From assembly GCA_031425525.1 (NCBI GenBank), contig JANPJM010000069.1, positions 1 through 64,000 of the forward strand: a DNA stretch of 64,000 nucleotides, read 5' to 3'. The notes under the pieces are model-generated. The model ran no database searches, was not told where the DNA came from, and saw only the letters and a program-made list of their open reading frames with translations. Source of the DNA: JANNMJ01 sp031425525 (GTDB taxonomy: Bacteria > Bacteroidota > Bacteroidia > Cytophagales > Hymenobacteraceae). This document shows positions 24,572-32,266 of this stretch, piece after piece; within the stretch, counting starts at the first letter, position 1; the number at the start of each line of letters is the position of its first letter. The position numbers and the translations under genes are program-made.

Positions 24572-24778
24572 ATGAACTCCCAACCCGCCCCGGCCAGTTC
24601 TTCTACCTCTTCCGCCCCCGACACCGAGGTTGCACGGCGCGCGCAACTGCTCAAACAAGCCGGTGCCGCCACCCGCCGGCTGAGCGGCTTGTTTCGCGTC
24701 GAGCAACTTGCCGCCGAGCCAACCACAGCACCCGCCTCCGTAGCCGAAGTAAGCGAGTCGCAACTGGAAATGCGCTAG
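24572..24778 (+). CDS. small hypothetical protein
   Basis: 68 aa, Ser/Ala/Thr-rich at both ends with a central basic helix (ARRAQLLKQAGAATRRLSGL). It is followed directly by a terminator, which supports a real transcript. An upstream ATG at 24491 in the same frame is possible. Function unknown. Confidence 0.5.
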   Translation: MNSQPAPASSSTSSAPDTEVARRAQLLKQAGAATRRLSGLFRVEQLAAEPTTAPASVAEVSESQLEMR

Positions 24779-24848
24779 ACGCTGGTACGCCGGCACAAGT
24801 AGCCGGTCGATGTAACTGACAGATTGCGGTCGGCTGGCCGTAATAATT

Positions 24849-24890
24849 AAAAAAACCGTCCGGGCCGCAAATGGGCCGGGCGGTTTTTTT
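24849..24890 (+). terminator. rho-independent terminator
   Basis: CCGTCCGGGCC and GGGCCGGGCGG form a GC-rich hairpin with small imperfections, followed by T8 on the plus strand; an A7 run precedes it. It ends the 24572-24778 transcript. Confidence 0.8.
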
Positions 24891-24935
24891 TGTGTTCGGT
24901 AGTGCCGTTGAAAAGGTAAGCGCGTGTATAGGGTG

Positions 24936-24943
24936 TAGGTTTG
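24936..24943 (+). promoter_or_regulatory. possible -7 box TAGGTTTG
   Basis: A full match to TAnnTTTG, 112 nt before the ATG at 25055. The nearest upstream TTG is 25 nt away, longer than the usual spacing, so support is partial. Confidence 0.3.
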
Positions 24944-25054
24944 GTTGCGGTTCGGCCCAGGCGGCAACACCGTTCGGTGTCCGTCCGTACCTTGGCGACT
25001 TCGTTTCAACCCCATTTTACGCCGCCACCGGCCATCATTACCCGTTCCAGCTTT

Positions 25055-25330
25055 ATGTGCCAGTTTGCCATTGCCCACACCACCACGCCCGCCGCTCTGT
25101 TTGCCCGTGCCCAAAAAGCTATCGGCGGAATGGGCGGCGTGATGACCGGCTCGGCCGAAGCCGGTGAGTTTCGGCTGAGCGTTTTCGGCGCCGCTATTGT
25201 CGGTTCGTACGCTACGAGCGACACGGCGATTGAGATTACGATTACCGAAAAACCGTTCTTGGTCGGCTGCGGGGTCATTCAGCAGCAGCTTGAAAAAGCG
25301 TTGGCCGATGGCGCCCGTAGCGCGGCGTAA
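25055..25330 (+). CDS. small protein, possibly PHA-system/SRPBCC-like
   Basis: 91 aa. It has one N-terminal helix (ARAQKAIGGMGG), two beta hairpins (FRLSVFGAAIVGSYATSDTA, IEITITEKPFLVGCG) and a C-terminal amphipathic helix (IQQQLEKALADGA). This order recalls the polyhydroxyalkanoic acid system family of granule-associated small proteins, but the similarity is by pattern only. It could simply be an uncharacterised orphan. Confidence 0.6.
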   Translation: MCQFAIAHTTTPAALFARAQKAIGGMGGVMTGSAEAGEFRLSVFGAAIVGSYATSDTAIEITITEKPFLVGCGVIQQQLEKALADGARSAA

Positions 25331-25344
25331 CGTAGCAGGTGCAG

Positions 25345-25404
25345 CCGTAGAAAGCGCAACGCCCCGTGCAGCCAAAACTGCGCGGGGCGTTGCGCTTTCT
25401 ACGG
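25345..25404. repeat. perfect 22-bp hairpin (REP-like)
   Basis: CCGTAGAAAGCGCAACGCCCCG (25345-25366) pairs perfectly with 25383-25404, and the pairing extends into the loop (GTGCAG/CTGCGC). The outer end carries GTAG..CTAC. No T-run follows, so a terminator role is less likely. Confidence 0.85.
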
Positions 25405-25414
25405 GAGGGCGCCG

Positions 25415-25606
25415 GTGCGGGTGGTGCCGCTGCCGGGCGTCACCCACGCCGACGCTCATACCCTGGCCATCACCACCGAGCGCGGCGGTGTGTACCGGTT
25501 CGAAATGCCGGACGTGAGCGAGTTGCCGGCGGTGTCAGGGGGCGACTCGACCGGGTTAGCGTGGCGCTCGGACGGGTTGGGCGAACATTCGGATGAGGTA
25601 GCGTAA
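25415..25606 (+). CDS. possible small CDS running into the repeat array
   Basis: 63 aa from a GTG. The first 40 residues look protein-like (VVPLPGVTHADAHTLAITTE, RGGVYRFEMPDVSELPAV) and then enter the 21-bp repeats (SDGLGE units). A TAA stop lies inside the array. The same frame is open again for 51 codons (HSDGLDE HSDGLAW units) to a TAG at 25760-25762, just before the next start. It may be a decayed or interrupted gene. Confidence 0.35.
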   Translation: MRVVPLPGVTHADAHTLAITTERGGVYRFEMPDVSELPAVSGGDSTGLAWRSDGLGEHSDEVA

Positions 25607-25689
25607 CACTCGGATGGGTTAGACGAGCACTCGGACGGGTTAGCGTGGCACTCGGACGGGTTAGCGGGACACGCGGGACTGTTAGCGCC
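25543..25689. repeat. 21-bp tandem repeat array, 7 units
   Basis: Seven imperfect copies of CACTCGGACGGGTTAGCGTGG run without gaps. The array ends 76 bp before the ATG of the orphan protein at 25766. The interval 25331-25765 holds this array, the hairpin at 25345 and the doubtful small CDS. Confidence 0.93.
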
Positions 25690-25765
25690 TGACGCAGGGG
25701 GTGATGATTTGATACTATGCGCGTTGCGTAGCACCTTTGCCGTGCTAACAAGCATCGCATAGAAA

Positions 25766-26761
25766 ATGAACGTAGCAACTGCCGGAGTGCTGGCGCGTGG
25801 GATGCGCGTGGGCCTCGCCGTCAAGCCTTTCGGGGCGGAGACGGCCGATTATGAGCCGCTTCAGGATGCCCTGAACGAAACCGCTGCGCTGGTGACGGCG
25901 CTCGAAGAAAAACAGGCCACGCAGGACGTGGACACGAGTCCGACGACGCTGAGCAAGGATCAGCAGCGCGAGGTGATGGCGGTGGCGACGCAGGCGCTCT
26001 CGAACCGACTGGTGGGCTACGCGCTGGTGCTCGGCGACCTGGGCAAGCAGCGGGCGTGGCGGCTGTCGTACTCGGACGTGCGGTTTGGGGAGGCCGATGA
26101 GGACGTGAACGATGTGCGCGCGCTGGTGGCGCAGGCGCGGGACTTGCCGGCCGACATCCGCACGAAATACAAGCTGACCGCTGCGCTGATTGCGGCGCCG
26201 GAAGACGCGGCGACGGCCTTTGAAAAGGCGGAGGAGACGCAGACGACGAGCAAGGCCGACGCGCGGCTGGCGACGCTGAGTATTCCGCAGCTGGAAACGC
26301 GCCTGCGGAAGCACCTGGAACTGGTGCGGGTGCTGGCCGAAGGGATGCGGCCCGACGGCGACCGGTGGGTGGCGCTGGCCGATGCGCTGAAGGACGCCAA
26401 CAAAGGCCGCAAAGAGCCGGCGAGCCGGCGCCTTTCGACGGCGCGCAAGGTGGTGAAGCGCCTGAGCTTCCAGCGGCAGGACGACGCCACGGCGCGCCTC
26501 GACAAGCAGAACTACGGCCCGGCGTACGAGCTGGAAATCAAGAACGCCAGCCCCTCGGACGCGCTGCTGTGGATGGGCTTCGAGAAAACCCCGACCGGCG
26601 CGGCGCCCCCCACGGCCTTCCGCGCCCCGGCGGGCCAGACCAGCACCGTGCGGCGCGATGTGCTAGGGGAGGAGCTGGCGCGCTACCTGACGGCGAAGTT
26701 TGTGGATGCGGCGGGTGGGGAGGTGCGGATTGCGGTACGGCGGGTGGTGGAGGCGGCGTAA
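25766..26761 (+). CDS. orphan helical protein downstream of a 21-bp repeat array
   Basis: 331 aa, function not recognised. Residues 25-230 look all-helical and highly charged (LQDALNETAALVTALEEKQA, REVMAVATQALSNRLVGYAL, ETRLRKHLELVRVLAEGMR). The C-terminal about 90 residues look beta-rich (YELEIKNASPSDALLWMGFE, EVRIAVRRVVEAA). No signal peptide, membrane segment or nucleotide-binding motif. It is preceded by a repeat array and flanked by two inverted repeats (25345-25404 and 26774-26860). The second array-linked orphan at 55940 shares the all-helical, charged style, but I cannot show homology. Confidence 0.8.
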   Translation: MNVATAGVLARGMRVGLAVKPFGAETADYEPLQDALNETAALVTALEEKQATQDVDTSPTTLSKDQQREVMAVATQALSNRLVGYALVLGDLGKQRAWRLSYSDVRFGEADEDVNDVRALVAQARDLPADIRTKYKLTAALIAAPEDAATAFEKAEETQTTSKADARLATLSIPQLETRLRKHLELVRVLAEGMRPDGDRWVALADALKDANKGRKEPASRRLSTARKVVKRLSFQRQDDATARLDKQNYGPAYELEIKNASPSDALLWMGFEKTPTGAAPPTAFRAPAGQTSTVRRDVLGEELARYLTAKFVDAAGGEVRIAVRRVVEAA

Positions 26762-26773
26762 CGTTCTTCGTTT

Positions 26774-26860
26774 TGTCATGGCGAGCGCAGCGAGGCAATC
26801 TCACGGTTGCGTTGCGCGCCGGGCTTACTGTGAGATTGCTTCGCTGCGCTCGCCATGACA
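26774..26860. repeat. 31-bp inverted-repeat element
   Basis: TGTCATGGCGAGCGCAGCGA.. (26774-26804) faces GTGAGATTGCTTCGCTGCGC.. (26830-26860) with one mismatch in 31. The sequence resembles the CATTGCGAG...GCAATCTC repeats found dispersed in many bacterial genomes. It lies between the orphan gene and a small ORF. Confidence 0.88.
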
Positions 26861-26885
26861 GTAAAAAAACTTAAGCGCCTGATCG

Positions 26886-27086
26886 ATGAAGCTTGAACCT
26901 GCTATCTCCGCTGCGCAAACCGAAGTATGGGCGTGGAAAGAACGCGCCTACGAGGTGATTAAGCACTTGCCGCCTGAGGAATGGCTAGCTGCGATTCAGC
27001 GCCAGACGCGGCCACTGGCGAATGAGATTCGCGTGATCATCGCGGCGCGGGAGGCGGCGGAGGTGGCAGCGGCATCGCGGCCGTAG
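26886..27086 (+). CDS. small hypothetical protein
   Basis: 66 aa, two or three amphipathic helices with Trp and charged residues (AAQTEVWAWKERAYEVIKHL, PPEEWLAAIQRQTRPLANEI). No family recognised. The gap to 27240 contains short dyads (TCGTTTC..GAAACGA) and two near-repeats of GCGTTGCAAACG but no further gene. Confidence 0.5.
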   Translation: MKLEPAISAAQTEVWAWKERAYEVIKHLPPEEWLAAIQRQTRPLANEIRVIIAAREAAEVAAASRP

Positions 27087-27240
27087 CTTCGTTTCTGCGA
27101 AACGAGCGCGTTGCAAACGTGCAGCCCGGTTCCGCACGCGTTACAAACGCTGGCGAACTTGGGGCCCTGATAGCAGTACAGTCTGACCCTGTTAAAAGTA
27201 ATCAAACAGCGAGACAACAATCGCAAAAATTGAAATCACG

Positions 27241-29085
27241 ATGATTTTTTCAGCCTTTAGAATAAAAAATTTCAAGTCGATTATTGATACTGGATGGTGT
27301 AAGTTATCATCAGATAACATCACGTGCCTAATAGGGCAGAATGAATCAGGCAAATCATCCATCTTAGAAGCCCTTATGGCATATCAAACTAACGTATTGG
27401 ATGACGACTTTGTTAGAAATGATGGGACATTGCCGGAAATTAGTTGCGAGTTTACACTTGACAAAACAATCTTTTTTGAGGATTTCAGAAGCTACAAAAA
27501 GGCTTCTGCTTTTGTAGCATTTTTAAAAACACTTGAGGCAGCAAACTGGAAGGTTCAGGAAGAAGTCAAGTGGACTGACGCTGATGATTTATCTGAAGTT
27601 GAAGTGCAGTACAAAGGCTCTATAGGAGATTTTTTCAACTCTCACACTATTGAGACACCACATGCTGATGATATCAAGGATGCCGGGGATTCAGAAGTAG
27701 CAGACGAAGACGACATTGCTAACAAGACAGTCCCCTTTTCTGAAGTTGTTTTTGACACTTTTTGGCGAAAACATGCTCCTAATTTTGTTTCCTTTGATGA
27801 CGATGATAACCTGATTCCAAATGAGATAGATTTAGAATACTTAGCGCCGACAAATACCAAAAAGGTAGCAGGACAACAGTTTGTTCAAGGAAAACAGGCA
27901 GTTTTAAATTTGCTAGAAGTTGCTGGCATCAAGATTGAAGATATTGCAACTGCAAATACGGGCAGAATTAAACAATACATGAAATCGAGAAACCTAACAA
28001 TAAATGCTCAATTTCAAGACTTTTGGACACAAAAAATAGGCGATGGGGGTAAAATTGCAATTGAAATCGAACTAAAGAATCACGATTCCACAATCATCAC
28101 AGCTGCCGGCAAGCCTTACTTTGAGTTCTGGATTATAGATCAAGATCACGGTCTTCATCCTAAGCAACGGAGCAAGGGAGTGAGGTGGTTTCTCTCGTTT
28201 TACATTTCTCTTAAGGCAGACGCCAAAAGAACACGAGAGTCAAAGTCAATCTTTCTCATCGATGAACCAGGAGCAAACCTACATGCAAGAGCACAGGAAG
28301 ATGTTCTGAGAGTATTTGAGGAGATTGCTTCCACCAGCCAAATAATATACACTACCCACTCTCAGCATTTAGTCGAATTCGACAAAATTCATCGTGTGCT
28401 AGCAGTTCAAAGACGAGAAGATGCTAAGGAAGGAAGTGACACTGTTATTATTCCTGCCTACCATTTGGGTTCAGCATCTTCAAACACTCTAGCTCCAATT
28501 TTGGAGCAAATGGGTATCGATTTTTCTAGTCAGAATGTCATCAAAAAAGACAACAACATAATACTGGAAGAGGTTAGCGCAATGTACTATCTGCGCGGCT
28601 TTGGAATGATGACAAAATCCAAGCAACATAATTATCTGCCAGCGACAGGAGTTTCCAATGTCGAGCAATTAGTGCGCTTATTTCTTGGATGGGGTCTAAA
28701 TTTTGGGGTGCTTATGGATGATGACAGTGCTGGTCGCAAGGTTTATAACTCACTTTTACGGGACTTATACTCCGATGACGCACAAATGGCCAAGAGGTAT
28801 ATTTACAAGATTAAAGGTTGCTCAGGAATCGAGGACATCTTTTCGAAAAATGATTTTCGGAAGATAATTCTAAGAGACGAATCTCTCTTTAGTGACGAGA
28901 GGCAAAACTCTGATCTTGTTAAAGGGGGAAGTTACTCTAAACCCATGTTAGCAATTAATTTTCTAAAGGCAGTTAAAGAGGGAAAAATATTACTAAGTGA
29001 TTTTGAGCCTGAGACTCGCTCTAAAATTGAGAGCCTATTGAAAGAAACAGAAAGGATTTCCGAAGCGCCTGAATGGCTCAGCTAA
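27241..29085 (+). CDS. OLD family ATP-dependent endonuclease (ABC-type ATPase plus TOPRIM)
   Basis: 614 aa. N-terminal SMC/RecF-like ATPase: Walker A GQNESGKSS (32-40), signature-like KQRSKGVRW, Walker B SIFLIDEPGANLH (about 336-348), His switch TTHSQH (about 370). A TOPRIM-like domain follows, with an acidic Glu in LEEVSAMYYL (about 441) and an Asp cluster VLMDDDSAG (about 492-495). OLD proteins are nucleases, several with anti-phage roles. No UvrD-like partner (as in Gabija) or second component is adjacent, so it resembles a stand-alone class 1 OLD. DNA here is much more AT-rich than both flanks, with different codon use, which suggests recent acquisition. Confidence 0.88.
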   Translation: MIFSAFRIKNFKSIIDTGWCKLSSDNITCLIGQNESGKSSILEALMAYQTNVLDDDFVRNDGTLPEISCEFTLDKTIFFEDFRSYKKASAFVAFLKTLEAANWKVQEEVKWTDADDLSEVEVQYKGSIGDFFNSHTIETPHADDIKDAGDSEVADEDDIANKTVPFSEVVFDTFWRKHAPNFVSFDDDDNLIPNEIDLEYLAPTNTKKVAGQQFVQGKQAVLNLLEVAGIKIEDIATANTGRIKQYMKSRNLTINAQFQDFWTQKIGDGGKIAIEIELKNHDSTIITAAGKPYFEFWIIDQDHGLHPKQRSKGVRWFLSFYISLKADAKRTRESKSIFLIDEPGANLHARAQEDVLRVFEEIASTSQIIYTTHSQHLVEFDKIHRVLAVQRREDAKEGSDTVIIPAYHLGSASSNTLAPILEQMGIDFSSQNVIKKDNNIILEEVSAMYYLRGFGMMTKSKQHNYLPATGVSNVEQLVRLFLGWGLNFGVLMDDDSAGRKVYNSLLRDLYSDDAQMAKRYIYKIKGCSGIEDIFSKNDFRKIILRDESLFSDERQNSDLVKGGSYSKPMLAINFLKAVKEGKILLSDFEPETRSKIESLLKETERISEAPEWLS

Positions 29086-29230
29086 AGAAAAGAAGCGCTT
29101 GCGACATAAAGGCAAATCCTATCCAATCCCACCCCGCCAAAAAGTCCGATTCTTCTTATTCGCCCCCTCTTTGCTAGGCTGCGTATGCCGCTGGGTCTCG
29201 CACCCACTCCGGCGGCCCTCAACCTAGCAA

Positions 29231-31849
29231 ATGAATCTCAATAACTTCACCATCAAGGCCCAGGAGGCCGTGCAGCAGGCTACGCAAGTGGCGGCGGGCG
29301 GCGGGCAGACGGCCATCGAGACGGGGCACCTGTTGAAGGGGCTGCTGCTCGCCGATGAAAACGTAACGGGTTTTCTGACGAAGAAAGCCGGCGCCAATGC
29401 GGCGCTGCTCGGGCAGCGGCTCGATGTGCTGTTGGCGGGCTACCCCAAAATCAGTGGTAGCGATGGGCAGCCGTATTTGGCTAACGACGCCCACGGCGCC
29501 CTGACGCGCGCGCAGGGCTTTTTGAAGGAATTTGGCGATGAATATGTAGCCGTAGAGCATCTGCTGCTCGGTTTGCTCGGCGGTAAGGATGCCACGGCGA
29601 CGTTGCTGAAAGATGCGGGTTTCAGTGAAAAAGTGCTGAAAGCGGCCATCAAGGAGCTGCGCGGCGGGCGTAAAGTGACCAGTCAGAGTGCCGAGGATCA
29701 GTACCAGAGCCTCAGCCGCTACGCCGTGAACCTGAATGAGCGGGTGCGGAGCGGCAAGATGGACCCGGTGATCGGGCGCGACGAGGAGATTCGGCGGGTG
29801 CTGCAAATTTTGAGTCGGCGGACGAAGAACAACCCGGTGCTGCTCGGCGAGCCAGGCGTCGGCAAAACGGCCATCGCGGAGGGTTTGGCGCAGCGCATCG
29901 TGGCCGGCGACGTGCCCGAAAACCTGAAAGACAAAACCGTGATGAGCCTCGATATGGGGCTGCTGGTAGCGGGCGCCAAGTACAAAGGCGAGTTTGAGGA
30001 GCGCCTGAAGGCGGTGATTAAGGAAGTGACCGATTCGGAGGGGCAGATCGTGCTGTTCATCGACGAGATGCACACGCTGATTGGGGCCGGGGGGGGCGGG
30101 GAGGGCGCGATGGACGCGGCCAACCTGCTCAAACCCGCCCTGGCGCGCGGCGAGCTGCACGCCATCGGCGCCACTACGCTCAAGGAATACCAGAAGTACA
30201 TCGAGAAAGACAAGGCGCTGGAGCGGCGGTTTCAGGCGGTGATGGTCGATGAGCCGACCGTGGAAGACGCCATCAGCATCCTGCGGGGCATCAAGGAAAA
30301 GTACGAGTTGCACCACGGCGTGCGCATTCTGGACAGCGCCGTGATTGCGGCCGTCGAGTTGAGCAGCCGCTACATCACCGACCGCTTTCTGCCCGATAAA
30401 GCCATTGATTTGATGGATGAAGCGGCGGCGAAGCTGCGCATCGAGCTCGATTCGATGCCGCAGGAACTCGACGAAGTGCAGCGCCGGCTGATGCAGCTCG
30501 AAATCGAGCGCGAAGCCATCCGCCGCGAGAATGACAAGGACCGCGAGAATGTGCTGGGCCGCGAAATCGCCGACCTCACCGAGCGGCGCGACTCGCTGCG
30601 CGCCCGTTGGGAGACGGAAAAGGGCGTGTTGAAAGGCATTCAGGAGCAGAAATCGGCCATCGAACGCTTCCGCGTGGAGGCCGAACAGGCCGAGCGCGCC
30701 GGCGATTACGGCCGCGTGGCCGAGCTGCGCTACGGCAAGATTCAGGAGGCCGAAGCTACCCTGAAAGAGCTGCAAGTGCAGGCCGAAGCCCAAAGCGAGC
30801 GCGGCTCGATGTTGCAGGAAGTGGTGACGGCCGAATCGGTGGCTGAAGTGGTGGCCAAGTGGACCGGCATCCCCGTGGCGAAAATGCTGCAAGGCGAGCG
30901 CGAGAAGCTGCTGCACCTCGAAGCCGAATTGGGTAAGCGCGTAGCCGGCCAGGCCGAAGCCATCGGCGCCATTGCCGACGCCGTGCGCCGCTCGCGCGCC
31001 GGTTTGCAAGACCCGAAGCGGCCGATTGGGTCGTTCATCTTTCTCGGTCCCACGGGCGTGGGCAAGACGGAGCTGGCGAAAGCGCTGGCCGAGTACCTCT
31101 TCAACGACGACAACGCGCTGGTCCGCATCGATATGAGCGAGTACCAGGAGCGCCACGCTGTGAGCCGCCTCATTGGCGCGCCTCCCGGCTACGTGGGCTA
31201 CGACGAAGGCGGCCAACTGACGGAGGCGGTGCGGCGCAAGCCGTACTCGGTGGTGCTGCTCGACGAGATCGAGAAGGCGCACCCGGACGTGTTCAATATC
31301 CTGCTGCAAGTGCTGGATGATGGCCGCCTGACCGATAACAAAGGCCGCGTTGCCAACTTCAAGAACACGATCATCATCATGACCTCCAACCTGGGGGCGC
31401 ACGTCATTCAGGAGGAGTTTCAGACGATGGACGAGCTAAACCCCGCGCCCACCATCGAACGGGCGAAGGACGCGGTGATGGAGCTGCTGAAGAAGCACTT
31501 GCGCCCCGAATTCATCAACCGCATCGACGAAGTGGTGATGTTTGAGCCGTTGAGCCAGCGGCAGGTCCGGCGCATCGCCGAGCTACAGTTCAAGCAGATT
31601 CAGGGACGGCTGCTGGAGAACGGGATTCAGCTCGAAGCCACGGATGAGGTGCTCGACCACTTGGCGCAGGCCGGTTACGACCCGCAGTACGGCGCCCGGC
31701 CGTTGAAGCGCGTCATTCAGCGGCAGGTGCTGAATGAGTTGTCAAAAGCCATTCTGGCGGGCGATATAAAGCCGGATGCCGTGGTGGAAGCGCAGTTGGA
31801 TGAGGATGGGGTTGTGGTATTTGTGAATGTGGAGGTGCCGGCGCTGTAG
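29231..31849 (+). CDS. clpB: ATP-dependent chaperone ClpB
   Basis: 872 aa, the usual size. N-domain 1-150 (EAVQQATQ..TGHLLKGLL), NBD1 with Walker A GEPGVGKT at about 207, VLFIDEMHTLIGAGG Walker B, a coiled-coil middle domain at about 410-530 (which separates ClpB from ClpA/ClpC), NBD2 with Walker A GPTGVGKTE at about 605, and the GYVGYDEGGQLTEAVRRKPY pore loop. It is a cytosolic hexameric disaggregase that works with DnaK. No CIRCE element is visible upstream. Confidence 0.97.
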   Translation: MNLNNFTIKAQEAVQQATQVAAGGGQTAIETGHLLKGLLLADENVTGFLTKKAGANAALLGQRLDVLLAGYPKISGSDGQPYLANDAHGALTRAQGFLKEFGDEYVAVEHLLLGLLGGKDATATLLKDAGFSEKVLKAAIKELRGGRKVTSQSAEDQYQSLSRYAVNLNERVRSGKMDPVIGRDEEIRRVLQILSRRTKNNPVLLGEPGVGKTAIAEGLAQRIVAGDVPENLKDKTVMSLDMGLLVAGAKYKGEFEERLKAVIKEVTDSEGQIVLFIDEMHTLIGAGGGGEGAMDAANLLKPALARGELHAIGATTLKEYQKYIEKDKALERRFQAVMVDEPTVEDAISILRGIKEKYELHHGVRILDSAVIAAVELSSRYITDRFLPDKAIDLMDEAAAKLRIELDSMPQELDEVQRRLMQLEIEREAIRRENDKDRENVLGREIADLTERRDSLRARWETEKGVLKGIQEQKSAIERFRVEAEQAERAGDYGRVAELRYGKIQEAEATLKELQVQAEAQSERGSMLQEVVTAESVAEVVAKWTGIPVAKMLQGEREKLLHLEAELGKRVAGQAEAIGAIADAVRRSRAGLQDPKRPIGSFIFLGPTGVGKTELAKALAEYLFNDDNALVRIDMSEYQERHAVSRLIGAPPGYVGYDEGGQLTEAVRRKPYSVVLLDEIEKAHPDVFNILLQVLDDGRLTDNKGRVANFKNTIIIMTSNLGAHVIQEEFQTMDELNPAPTIERAKDAVMELLKKHLRPEFINRIDEVVMFEPLSQRQVRRIAELQFKQIQGRLLENGIQLEATDEVLDHLAQAGYDPQYGARPLKRVIQRQVLNELSKAILAGDIKPDAVVEAQLDEDGVVVFVNVEVPAL

Positions 31850-31893
31850 ATCGCTTATTTTGCTGATTTTTCAATTTCGCTGATTGATGAGGT

Positions 31894-31928
31894 ACCGCCC
31901 CGCTGGTTGTGATGACCGGCGGGGCGGT
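31894..31928 (+). terminator. clpB terminator hairpin
   Basis: ACCGCCCCGC (31894-31903) pairs with GCGGGGCGGT (31919-31928). The tail TCATCTTTC is only moderately T-rich. Confidence 0.65.
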
Positions 31929-32266
31929 TCATCTTTCATCTTGGCAACCTCCCATCGTCGGCGATGCTACTGGGTACGTGCAACAATAGACGCCGCACTT
32001 TTTGCCGCGCGAGCGGCACGTTACTTCCCTCAAGTCTCCACGATTTTCGACCTAGGCAGTGCCAAGCAAACGTTCATCGACTCCGTCGTTCCCGGGCGAT
32101 TTTTCTGCTTTCAACAATACTTCTGCAAGCGCGGCGGGGTGGCGGCCGGAAGGCAATGTCGGCGGGCGGTATCTTGGCGAAAATTCGACCGGCCGCGTCT
32201 TGCGTCCGGTGAGTGTCGTACTTATTCCTTTTCGTCCTTTCTCTGCCGAACGTCTACTCTCTATAG
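31929..32266 (+). other. intergenic region upstream of the PEGA/protease lipoprotein
   Basis: About 340 bp between the clpB terminator and the next start. Short open frames exist, but none has protein-like composition. I see no RNA gene, no clear -7 box and no dyad larger than a few bases. It presumably carries the promoter of the following gene. Confidence 0.5.

Noticed and set aside
24554..25459. 301-codon open frame on the minus strand
   Set aside because: It covers two plus-strand small genes, a terminator and a hairpin, with no protein-like segments.
25456..25824. 122-codon minus-strand frame through the 21-bp array (PSECHAN repeats)
   Set aside because: The repeats keep all frames open. 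The plus-strand frame has the more protein-like N-terminus, and the minus frame would overlap the start of the 25766 gene.
27241..29085. Gabija or PARIS defence system
   Set aside because: The GajA-like domain order is there, but no UvrD-like GajB or AriB-type partner is adjacent; the next gene is clpB.
29219..31402. 727-codon open frame on the minus strand
   Set aside because: It lies fully antisense to clpB; no recognisable domain.
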